NCBI GenBank assembly: GCA_937884235.1
Contig: CALGBT010000575.1
Span: forward strand, 1-33,416
Reading direction: 5' to 3'
Length of the DNA stretch: 33,416 nt
DNA from: an uncultured Pseudomonadota bacterium
GTDB lineage: Bacteria > Myxococcota_A > UBA9042 > CAIXZC01
How positions within the stretch are numbered: the stretch's first letter is position 1; each line of letters opens with the position of its first letter. A program made the position numbers and the translations under genes. Under the pieces are notes generated by a model. The model was given only the letters and a program-made list of their open reading frames with translations. It ran no database searches and had not been told where the DNA came from. Below are positions 10,477 to 17,581 of the stretch, one piece after another.

Positions 10477-10971
10477 CTAAAGATTGATGATCTTCGGTGT
10501 ACCGACGCCGGCCCCGGTCACCTCGACCTCTGCGTAGGTGTGATGTGGTGAGAAGCGCTTCTCAGTGGGGCTACCGGGATTGAGGAAGAGAGTTCCTGCG
10601 TAGCTGCGGATTTCGGGAAAGTGGGAGTGACCGAAGACGACCAGCGAGTATCTTGAGCAGTCGATTCGCTGGGCGATTCGTTCCAGAAGATCCCGGGCCG
10701 CCCCCCAGCCGTGGATGACGGCGATGCGATGCCCCTGCACTACGCGCTCGCCGATCTCCGGAATACGGGCCCGCAGCGCGGCGTTGTCGGAGTTGCCGAG
10801 GGCGCAAAGGAGGGGCTTGCGGTGAAGCAGCGAGTCGTAAAACTCCGGGGCCACGAAGTCCCCGGCGTGGACCACCAGATTGGCCCCATCGATAGCTGTC
10901 TCCAGCGGCTCGGGGAGCCGGGCGGACTCTTTGAAGTGAGTGTCGGAAAGAATGACGAGCTTCTCGGGCAT
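10477..10971 (-). CDS. YfcE/MJ0936-type metallophosphoesterase
   Basis: This 164-residue cytoplasmic phosphodiesterase is of the calcineurin-like YfcE family, which uses a dinuclear Mn/Zn centre. The full metal-ligand set is present: SDTH (D10, H12), AGD (D38), GNSD (N60), HGW (H87) and GHSH (H115, H117). LNPGSPTEKR, the usual C-terminal family signature, follows. I chose the ATG at 10971, which has GGAGG five bases upstream. An in-frame TTG at 10983 overlaps that Shine-Dalgarno and is rejected. The physiological substrate is unknown for most of this family. It is the last gene of the long minus-strand run, 57 bases after the NlpC/P60-like gene. Confidence 0.93.
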   Translation of the reverse strand: MPEKLVILSDTHFKESARLPEPLETAIDGANLVVHAGDFVAPEFYDSLLHRKPLLCALGNSDNAALRARIPEIGERVVQGHRIAVIHGWGAARDLLERIAQRIDCSRYSLVVFGHSHFPEIRSYAGTLFLNPGSPTEKRFSPHHTYAEVEVTGAGVGTPKIINL

Positions 10972-11028
10972 GTCGGCCTCCAAGCTGGAACCCAGCTACT
11001 ATGGCATCGGCAGTTGCCCTAGGTCAAT

Positions 11029-12102
11029 CTACCTTTTCAAGCGCAGTACTTCTTTGCCATCGATGTTGCCCCAGCGGGCATCTTTAATGGGCACCGTTTC
11101 CGGTTCGCGAAAGAGGGTGTGCATGAGGAAGTCGCTGGTATCCAGGAAACCGTTGCCGTTGTCTCGTACGAGTACGCCGACGTGGCCGTCCGGGAGGTTC
11201 AGCAGGTCCCCGGGACGGACGGCCCCATCCGCGCCAAAGGTCAACCGCCGGTTCCTGGCGTCAACGTAATAAGCTTCGTCATCGAGGTGGACTTTCGTGC
11301 GCTTTGACGCCAGCTTGTAGAGCCCTCCGGTATAGGTGTAATCGAACTTCTTGCGGGAGCTTTGGCGGCGCTTTCCATAGACGGCGAAGTCGGCACAGTC
11401 GGAACCCACGAGGAGGTCACTCTGATGGCCTCCCTGAATACGTTTGGAGCCGTAGATATAGGGCACGTTCATGAGTTCGTGGAGGTAGCCGAGGTAGGTA
11501 TCGTCCGGGCGATAGGAGAGGGTGAAGACGGCGGGGCAGAGAGCCCCCGAGCGGCGGCACTCCTGGCCCGGGGAGGAGACTTGGCCGGCGGCTGTGGTGG
11601 CTGTCACTTTGAAGCGCATGGTGCCATAGCCGGTGGCAACCTGCGGGTATTCGTCATGCATTCTGGTGGGGTGGACGTCGGCGGTCACGGTCCAGCCCTC
11701 AGTCCACTCGGTCTCGGTGATTTCGATCTCTGCCGGAGGGGCCGAGTAGGCGTTGTTATATGCCACGGGCAGGGCCTCAACCTTGGCCCAGCGAAGGGTA
11801 ACGGGGCACTCAGCAGGCCAGGCGCTCGGGGCCGAGATGCCCATGGCGTCCGGCGGGGCGCCGTAGCTTACCTTGCGGCCGCTTAGCGTTCCCTTGATTA
11901 CCGCATGGAGTTGCACAACCTGGTCGCCTCGGGCATAGAGGATACCACCTTCCTTGACCGCTTTGCCTTCTCTTGAGGTGCGGATGGTGACTTCCTTCAT
12001 GGTGGGGCAAGACTTGGGGTCGCCTTGAGCTTGAGCGGGGGCATGGCCCGCCAGGGCAGCCAGCGAGAGCGCGAGCGCAACGATGCGGAGCCTGCCGTGC
12101 AT
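11029..12102 (-). CDS. Exported protein with NlpC/P60-like C-terminal region
   Basis: This 357-residue exported protein has a signal peptide ending near APAQAQG (residue 27). Residues ~30-200 form a beta-rich region with four cysteines and no family I recognise. The C-terminal part reads VPYIYGSK, then GSDCADF with Cys236, then PGDLLNLPDGHVGVL with His307. That order (Tyr/Gly motif, DC, then GD-x-n-GHVGV) is the layout of NlpC/P60 cysteine peptidases, which cleave peptidoglycan stem peptides. The spacing between Cys and His is within the family range, but overall similarity looks remote, so the enzyme call is tentative. The start ATG is three bases after the stop codon of the small upstream gene and has no strong Shine-Dalgarno, which implies translational coupling. 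Confidence 0.7.
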   Translation of the reverse strand: MHGRLRIVALALSLAALAGHAPAQAQGDPKSCPTMKEVTIRTSREGKAVKEGGILYARGDQVVQLHAVIKGTLSGRKVSYGAPPDAMGISAPSAWPAECPVTLRWAKVEALPVAYNNAYSAPPAEIEITETEWTEGWTVTADVHPTRMHDEYPQVATGYGTMRFKVTATTAAGQVSSPGQECRRSGALCPAVFTLSYRPDDTYLGYLHELMNVPYIYGSKRIQGGHQSDLLVGSDCADFAVYGKRRQSSRKKFDYTYTGGLYKLASKRTKVHLDDEAYYVDARNRRLTFGADGAVRPGDLLNLPDGHVGVLVRDNGNGFLDTSDFLMHTLFREPETVPIKDARWGNIDGKEVLRLKR

Positions 12103-12105
12103 GGG

Positions 12106-12330
12106 CTATGAGAAGAAGCGGTAGAGAGCCGCCGCACCAAGCAGTCCTGCGGCGATCCAGAAGAGGACATCCCAGAACGAGACGGTCTTCTTCTGGGGCG
12201 CTTTCTTCTTGCCCGTGCCCACCATGTTCTTCATGCCGCCGCGCAGAGACGAGAAGATGCCACCGCTACTCTTGCTGGAGGCGTTTCTGGAGGAGCCGTG
12301 TTGCTTACGCTTCTTCTTGGTCTTGGCCAT
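12106..12330 (-). CDS. Small basic single-pass membrane protein
   Basis: This 74-residue protein has a Lys/Ser/Gly-rich N-terminal half (MAKTKKKRKQHGSSRN, then SLRGGMKNM and GKKKAPQKK). One hydrophobic helix at the C-terminus (about 52-72, VLFWIAAGLLGAAALYRFF) makes it look like a tail-anchored or N-in membrane protein. GGGAGG sits five bases before the ATG. The strong ribosome-binding site and tight spacing (three bases to the next gene, 41 bases after the substrate-binding protein) support it as a real gene. I do not recognise a family. It could be a membrane adaptor for a neighbouring product. Confidence 0.75.
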   Translation of the reverse strand: MAKTKKKRKQHGSSRNASSKSSGGIFSSLRGGMKNMVGTGKKKAPQKKTVSFWDVLFWIAAGLLGAAALYRFFS

Positions 12331-12371
12331 TGAATCCTCCCTTTGTCGGGCATTCTAGCCCACCTGAGATG

Positions 12372-13964
12372 TTATCGCAACGACCGGTAGATAACGTATC
12401 CTTCAGCTGTCGGATGGAACTTCTCCCGCAGGTGTTCCCGCACCAGATAGACCTGGGTGGAGAAGTAGACCGGAATGGCGGGAAGCTCTTGGCAGAGCAG
12501 GTCGTGGGCCTTTTGCATGATGGTGGCACGCTCTTCGGGATCGCCGGTGGTGCGGATGGCGCGGACTAGCTGATCGTATTCATCATTGGCGAAGTGGCCG
12601 AAGTTGTTGGAGCTTGCGCGGGTGAAGTTCTCGAAGAAATCGAGGGGGTCGGGGCCGCCGCTAAGGGACATGCGTGCAATCTGGAAGTCGCCCTGCTTGA
12701 GGCTTGCGAGGAAACTGCCCCACTCGAGCATGCGGATGGCCAGAAAGAGGTCCAGTTGCCGGCTGAATCCCTGTTGGACGTACTCCATGATAGTGCGCAA
12801 AGTCTCGGAGGCATTGCAGATCATCTCGGTGCCGACCAGCGCATCCCGGGCCGCATCGATACGTTGTCGGGCCGCGGTCGGCGAAAGGGCCTTGCAGGGT
12901 TCGGCATCGAAGCCCGTGGCCGTGGCGTAGGTGGGGGGAAGAAAGGCCCGGGCCGGCAGTTGCCCGCCGCCCAGGATATTGTCCACCAATCCTTCCCGAT
13001 CGATGGCGCCAAAGAGCGCGCGGCGGACCTCCAGGTCGGCCAGCGCTGCGGCCTGTCCATTGAAGAAGAGGTAGAAGACCGAGTGCATGGGCTGACTGAC
13101 GACGGCCCCGGGGTATTTGCCACGCAGGTAGAGGAGTTTCTGGAACGGCACCAGTCCCTGGACGAAATCCACTCTTCCGGCATCCCACCAGGTCAGCGCG
13201 GTCTCCTCACTGTCGCTGAAGCGTAAGGTAATTCGTGGAAAGGGAGTCTGGCCATCGAGGAACTCGTAGTGTGGGTTGGGCTCAAGAGTCATGGATTCGC
13301 GTGCCTTCCACTCCACCACATGGTAGGGCCCGGAGGCGAGGTCGAGGCCCTGCACGAAGAGGTCCCCTGTACTCTGCGGAATGGTCTTTGTGGGAAGGGG
13401 GGCGAAGCGCGGTGAAGCGAGGATTTCGGGAAGATATGGCTGGGGGGATTCCAATTCGACCCGGAGCAGGTCCTCGCCGATGACGGTGACGGCCAGTCTG
13501 GTCTCCTCCCCGGCGGCGAGGCTGCGGCCGTGGCGGAGGATGAAGAGGGCATCCGCCCCGGGTGAGGCGGTGGCCGGGCTGAGGATGCGTTGCCAGGCAG
13601 TGAGAAAGTCGGCGGCTTTGATGGGCTCACCATTGGCATAGCGGGCTGACGGTTTGATGCGAAACTGCCAGACGAGATGCTCGTCATCGGTTTCGTGGAG
13701 GGTGGCGAGGGCGGGTTCAGCACGGCCATGGACCGGGTTGGGGCGATAGAGCCCTTCGTAGATGTTCACGGCAACCTGGAAATCGTTGCTGCCATCTAGA
13801 AAGGCGGGGTCGATGGAGCCGGGTTCCCGCATGGCAACGGCCAATTCACGACTGGCCGGATTGGTGTTGCCACCAGTGACGCCCGGGGCTTTCGGGTCGG
13901 CCTTGCAGGATGAGAGCAGCGTCACCAGGGCAAGGAGGATGAGCAGTGATTGCCGGCAATTCAA
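12372..13964 (-). CDS. ABC transporter substrate-binding lipoprotein, peptide/nickel (SBP_bac_5) type
   Basis: This 530-residue lipoprotein has the size and pattern of OppA/DppA-like periplasmic binding proteins. The signal peptide ends with the lipobox LLSSC (Cys20). REPGSIDPAF, NIYEGLYRP, YANGEPIKAADFLTAWQRIL and RRALFGAIDREGLVDNIL are standard family phrases. It starts at TTG 13964, which overlaps the stop codon of the glycosyltransferase gene (TTGA); AGGG lies six bases upstream. No permease or ATPase gene is beside it. Its position inside a glycan-type gene run suggests an orphan binding protein, perhaps for muropeptides or cell-wall peptides, which is inference. Confidence 0.92.
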   Translation of the reverse strand: MNCRQSLLILLALVTLLSSCKADPKAPGVTGGNTNPASRELAVAMREPGSIDPAFLDGSNDFQVAVNIYEGLYRPNPVHGRAEPALATLHETDDEHLVWQFRIKPSARYANGEPIKAADFLTAWQRILSPATASPGADALFILRHGRSLAAGEETRLAVTVIGEDLLRVELESPQPYLPEILASPRFAPLPTKTIPQSTGDLFVQGLDLASGPYHVVEWKARESMTLEPNPHYEFLDGQTPFPRITLRFSDSEETALTWWDAGRVDFVQGLVPFQKLLYLRGKYPGAVVSQPMHSVFYLFFNGQAAALADLEVRRALFGAIDREGLVDNILGGGQLPARAFLPPTYATATGFDAEPCKALSPTAARQRIDAARDALVGTEMICNASETLRTIMEYVQQGFSRQLDLFLAIRMLEWGSFLASLKQGDFQIARMSLSGGPDPLDFFENFTRASSNNFGHFANDEYDQLVRAIRTTGDPEERATIMQKAHDLLCQELPAIPVYFSTQVYLVREHLREKFHPTAEGYVIYRSLR

Positions 13965-14662
13965 GAACGGCCCTGTCGCCGACGGAGCTTCTGGAGGCTT
14001 TTGCGTGCCACCAGAGCGAAGAACTGCAACGAATCCTTGACCGGATTGTAGTGGCTCGTTTCGTCGGCGTATATGCAGGATATCGGCACCTCGCAGAAGC
14101 GCAGTCCATTCCAGACTGCATCGATGATCATCTCCGACTCAAAATCGAAGCCATCGCCACCCATCTTCTGGAGTTGCTCCAGGAGCTGGGCCGAGAGCAT
14201 CCGAAAGCCCGACTGACTGTCGGTGACTCTGGTGCCGGCGAGGCCGGAGACGAGGAGGGAACTGAAGCGGTTGGAGACTTTTCGCACGAGGGGCATTTGC
14301 TGGTTAGCGTGCATGCGCGTGCCGAGAATGAGGTCTGCCCGGGTGGCCGCATAGCACTGGGCGAAGCGGGGTATTTCCTCGGCTGCATGCTGTCCGTCAG
14401 CATCCATGAAGAGGGCAGCTTCGTAACCATGCTCAAGGACCCAGGCTATGGCCGTGCGGATGGCTGCGCCTTTGCCCTGGTTGGTCTTGTGGACAATGAG
14501 GTGGACGTCGAATTGGCTGGCGACCGCAGCGGTGTCGTCTGTTGACCCATCGTCCACCACCAGGATGTCGAGGTCGAAGGTGGTGGCGGCCACGAGGACC
14601 CGGCCGATGGCCCGGCCTTCGTTATACGCGGGGATCACTACGCAGACCTTAGGTTCTAGCAT
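13961..14662 (-). CDS. Family 2 glycosyltransferase, dolichol-phosphate mannose synthase-like
   Basis: This 233-residue GT-A fold enzyme would transfer a sugar from a nucleotide sugar to a polyprenyl phosphate. Motifs are PAYNEGRAIGRVL near 11-23, LVVDDGSTDDT near 35-45, NQGKGAAIR near 61-69 and FMDADGQH near 85-92 (the DxD-type metal site). QSGFRMLSAQLL follows later. The protein has no C-terminal membrane helices, unlike GtrB, so it is more like soluble DPM1-type enzymes. It overlaps the GtrA gene upstream by seven bases and the binding-protein gene downstream by four. The GtrA neighbour suggests the lipid-linked sugar is then flipped across the inner membrane. Confidence 0.94.
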   Translation of the reverse strand: MLEPKVCVVIPAYNEGRAIGRVLVAATTFDLDILVVDDGSTDDTAAVASQFDVHLIVHKTNQGKGAAIRTAIAWVLEHGYEAALFMDADGQHAAEEIPRFAQCYAATRADLILGTRMHANQQMPLVRKVSNRFSSLLVSGLAGTRVTDSQSGFRMLSAQLLEQLQKMGGDGFDFESEMIIDAVWNGLRFCEVPISCIYADETSHYNPVKDSLQFFALVARKSLQKLRRRQGRS

Positions 14663-15147
14663 GGCTTCTCACTGTTAGGGGGGCGCGGTTTCATGACCCA
14701 GTATTTCATTACGGTGTAGTTGAAGAGGAAAACGGTGCATTCGGCAACGACTTTGCCAGGTACCGGTGCCATGTGTGCGGTTTTGACAGCTCCATAGACG
14801 AGCACTGACGAGAGGGCAAACGAGGCGGCATACAGGACCAGGAAGCGGAGCAGGTCTTCCCAGAATCCGCGGCTGTCCGCTGAGCGAAAGGTGACATAGC
14901 GATTGAGCACGAAGCAGGAAACGCCCCCGATGGTTCGAGAGATGAAGTGAGCGTAAAGGAACCAGGAGTCGAAGAAGCGAATGAAGATCCAGTAGGCAGT
15001 CAGATCGAGGAGGAAGACAAAGGCGCCCACCAGAGTATAGACATGCAGTTGTCGGGACCAGGCCCTGGCGACGTTGCGCAGTTTAGACAGCGTGCTGCTG
15101 TCGGATTCTGCGCGCAGGAAGTAGGTGCGGCCTTTGGCTGTTGGCAT
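14656..15147 (-). CDS. GtrA family membrane protein
   Basis: This 163-residue membrane protein has four predicted helices (about 36-56, 63-83, 102-122 and 128-150) in the GtrA-like arrangement. Typical phrases are LVGAFVFLLDLTAYWI and FVLNRYVTFR. The N-terminal 35 residues are polar and probably cytoplasmic. GtrA proteins are proposed to flip polyprenyl-phosphate-linked sugars. GAGG stands five bases before ATG 15147. The gene lies 25 bases after the phosphodiester-glycosidase-like gene and overlaps the GT2 gene, so the three are very likely co-transcribed. No gtrC-like third gene is visible in the window. Confidence 0.92.
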   Translation of the reverse strand: MPTAKGRTYFLRAESDSSTLSKLRNVARAWSRQLHVYTLVGAFVFLLDLTAYWIFIRFFDSWFLYAHFISRTIGGVSCFVLNRYVTFRSADSRGFWEDLLRFLVLYAASFALSSVLVYGAVKTAHMAPVPGKVVAECTVFLFNYTVMKYWVMKPRPPNSEKPC

Positions 15148-15172
15148 ATAGACCTCAGCGTCCGGCTCGAGA

Positions 15173-16423
15173 TTATTTCACTTTGGGTGGTGCTTTGCCA
15201 CCGCTTTTTTTGCTCCTGACAATGGCGATGGCATTGGCCATGGAGCGGGCCGAGTGGTTCTTCCCCTGGTGTGGTTTGTTGTAGAAACCGTCGGGACCAA
15301 TTAGGGCCACGGAGCCGCCACCGTCGAAGAGCATGGCATCGCTGGCGCCAGTGGCCTTGAAGAGGTTGGCCGCATCGTCTGCCGAGAGTCCGCTGGAGCG
15401 CTTCACCCGGCCCTCTCCAGCCAGCAGGTAGAGGGTCTTACCATCACTGGAGATGCCCACGGCCGCGCGGGGGTGGGGTTGCGGGATATAGAGGCGCAGC
15501 GGCAGGGTGAACCCTTCCTGGCTCATCTCTTTGACGATCTGGCCATCCCGCAGGACACGAGGACCGCCGGAAATGGCTTCGAGCATCACACCGGCAAAGC
15601 CTGGGACAGTGGTCTTGATGGTCAACTCCGTCCCTTCAGGCAGCACTTTGGCTGCTGGGCGGGCATCGCCGCAGACCACCAGGGCCAGCTCGAGGGGCTT
15701 GAGGGGCTGGGCAGCTCGGGAGGGGAAGACCTTGGCAACCTTGACCTCAATGTCGGAATTGAGCATGGGGCCGAGTGTCTCCCGTTGCAGGAGCAGCCCG
15801 GTACAACTGCCCTGGGGAATCGTCTTCTGCAGGTAGTAGCCGGAGTAGAGGACTGATTCCTGCTTGTTGGCTTTGCGATTGGCCCCGGAGATCTGGACCT
15901 TGAGGCCATCGCCGCTGACGGTCTGATTGACGGTGTAACGATCGATGGCGATGTGGTTGTTCGCATCGACAGTGATACTTGTGGTGTTGGCGGGGAACCA
16001 GAGCAGCTGTCCCCCCGACACGTGCAGGCCCAGGGGGTTCTTCTCGGCCTGGGCGAAGCTGAAGTAGTCGCCGTTGAGGGCGGCCCTGACATCGACGCCG
16101 CCGGTGCGGAAGATCTCGACGATTTTCTCGAGTCTCTCGCTGTGTCCCAGGGGGCGCAGGGAGCGGAAGGAGAGTCCGGTATCATTCAGGTCGACCCTTA
16201 GCAGATGGGCGAAGGCGGGGGCCACCTGCCATGTTGGGTCGCCCTCCTTGGCCTTGCGATTCTTGACCCCGGCGAAGGACCAGGTGGTGTACTCGATGCC
16301 GGCCTCAACGGCTTGCCATTGCAGATCCTCCGGCTGAGGATTGTAGGGGGATTCGGCCCAGGCGGGCAGCCCGGCGGCAACAAGCAGGAGCAGAAGGGTG
16401 CTGAAGAGGGCGTGGCGGGCCAT
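15173..16423 (-). CDS. Exported phosphodiester glycosidase (NAGPA domain) family protein
   Basis: This 416-residue exported protein has a signal peptide MARHALFSTLLLLLVAAGLPAWA. The second half matches the NAGPA domain (phosphodiester alpha-GlcNAcase-like, also annotated as exopolysaccharide biosynthesis protein). Visible landmarks are ALNGDYFSF near 120, a SGGPRVL stretch, RAAVGISSDGKTLYLLAGEGR and the conserved DAMLFDGGGSVAL. The domain hydrolyses sugar-1-phosphodiesters in characterised members. Substrates here could be phosphodiester-linked sugars on envelope polymers, in line with the adjacent GtrA/GT2 genes. I set the start at ATG 16423, preceded by GAGG and the signal peptide. Longer in-frame extensions (to 16549) overlap the DUF218 gene and have no signal peptide. 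Confidence 0.9.
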   Translation of the reverse strand: MARHALFSTLLLLLVAAGLPAWAESPYNPQPEDLQWQAVEAGIEYTTWSFAGVKNRKAKEGDPTWQVAPAFAHLLRVDLNDTGLSFRSLRPLGHSERLEKIVEIFRTGGVDVRAALNGDYFSFAQAEKNPLGLHVSGGQLLWFPANTTSITVDANNHIAIDRYTVNQTVSGDGLKVQISGANRKANKQESVLYSGYYLQKTIPQGSCTGLLLQRETLGPMLNSDIEVKVAKVFPSRAAQPLKPLELALVVCGDARPAAKVLPEGTELTIKTTVPGFAGVMLEAISGGPRVLRDGQIVKEMSQEGFTLPLRLYIPQPHPRAAVGISSDGKTLYLLAGEGRVKRSSGLSADDAANLFKATGASDAMLFDGGGSVALIGPDGFYNKPHQGKNHSARSMANAIAIVRSKKSGGKAPPKVK

Positions 16424-16526
16424 GGTTTCCTCGCGACGGTGGTGCCGGGACACTGTAGACAAAGGGGCCGCTGGCTGCAATGAAAAAGGATCTGGCCGGG
16501 GGCCTGGAGCACCCGGCAGCGACTGC

Positions 16527-17525
16527 CTAGAGCGGGGCCTCGGGGGCAACGATGACGTGGGCGCTGAGACCTCGCTCCCGATACTGATGCTCCATCATCT
16601 CGACCTCATCTTCCCGCCCCGGTGCGAGGATGGCCAGCACCCTGGTCCAGCCGCTCTGCGTGCAACGCTCGAAGAGGGCGGTGGTGCCGGTGGAATTGCG
16701 TCGGGCTGGCGAGAGCACGATCTTGCGGGCAGGCAGTCCCAGGGCCACTGCCCCCAGGGCGATGACCTCGGCTCGGGTGATGTGGCCCACCGCGTAGGCT
16801 CCATGCCAGACGAAGTAGGGAATGTCGGTGACGCCATTCTGGTAGAGATAGACCATGGTCCGGGCGAGGGCGCGCTGGGTGCGATCGAGGACAACTGTGT
16901 CACCCAGAAAATCGACAGGTCTCGACTGTCCGTGAATGACCACTGCCTGGAAATCATCCATCTTCGGCAGCGGCGGGTCGAACTCCAGTTCGACCTTGCT
17001 CGGGGCGTAGTCATCGGCGTAGAGCCGCTGGATACGGCGGAGCCGGGGGATCTTCTTGCGGAACTCTTTCAAGGCCCTCGCCATATGGCTCTTGTGGGTT
17101 ACCAGGAGGGCTGAACGGAAGCGTTTGCGGGCCACCATCCGGCCTGCGTTGCGGGCGTTTTGGCCGGTGGAGATGGAGCCATTCTCGGTGAGAATGGCCC
17201 GGGCTGGGACGCCCATGGCCTGGGCCATGATCTTCATCTCATCGGCCTCGGCGATATGGCCCGTGGTGTGGCCACCGCAGAAGAGAATGTACTTCGCCCG
17301 TTGCTGTCGGTAGGCGCTGACTGCGGCGGTAACACGTTGGAGCATCTTGTAGGTCGGCGTGGCCTCGAGCTGATGACCGACGCCGAGGGCGATAATGACG
17401 CCCACCCGGTGCGGCTCCAGGGGCTCGGTACGAGGACTGTCGGCGGCCTCTACCCGGCCAGCGGCAGCGGCCACGAGGCAGGGAACCAGGAGCAGTGCGC
17501 AGAGAGTTGCTAAGGACCTTGTCAT
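16527..17525 (-). CDS. Exported protein with two tandem DUF218/YdcF-like domains
   Basis: This 332-residue exported protein has a signal peptide over about residues 1-27. It contains two similar halves. The first (42-155) has VGVIIALG, GGHTTGHIAEADEM, MGVPARAILTENGSISTGQNA and ALLVTHKSHMARAL. The second (193-320) has AVVIHGQS, HGAYAVGHITRAEVI, LGLPARKIVLSPARRNSTGTTA and VLAILAPGREDEVEM. Both follow the DUF218 (SanA/YdcF/ElyC) plan, whose members affect envelope integrity and undecaprenyl-phosphate metabolism. The first copy keeps the E-x5-T-x2-NA motif (ENGSISTGQNA), while the second is degenerate. No clear Shine-Dalgarno precedes ATG 17525. It lies 56 bases after the thioredoxin-fold gene. 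Confidence 0.85.
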   Translation of the reverse strand: MTRSLATLCALLLVPCLVAAAAGRVEAADSPRTEPLEPHRVGVIIALGVGHQLEATPTYKMLQRVTAAVSAYRQQRAKYILFCGGHTTGHIAEADEMKIMAQAMGVPARAILTENGSISTGQNARNAGRMVARKRFRSALLVTHKSHMARALKEFRKKIPRLRRIQRLYADDYAPSKVELEFDPPLPKMDDFQAVVIHGQSRPVDFLGDTVVLDRTQRALARTMVYLYQNGVTDIPYFVWHGAYAVGHITRAEVIALGAVALGLPARKIVLSPARRNSTGTTALFERCTQSGWTRVLAILAPGREDEVEMMEHQYRERGLSAHVIVAPEAPL

Positions 17526-17581
17526 GGAGTCAGTCTAGCAGGAGAGTGGCGACCTGGCAAAGGCCACCGGAGAGGATGTTG

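Noticed and set aside
15173-16549. Longer version of the phosphodiester-glycosidase gene starting at 16549
   Set aside because: The extra 42 residues are Pro/Arg-rich, overlap the DUF218 gene end, and hide a clear signal peptide that starts at 16423 with its own ribosome-binding site.
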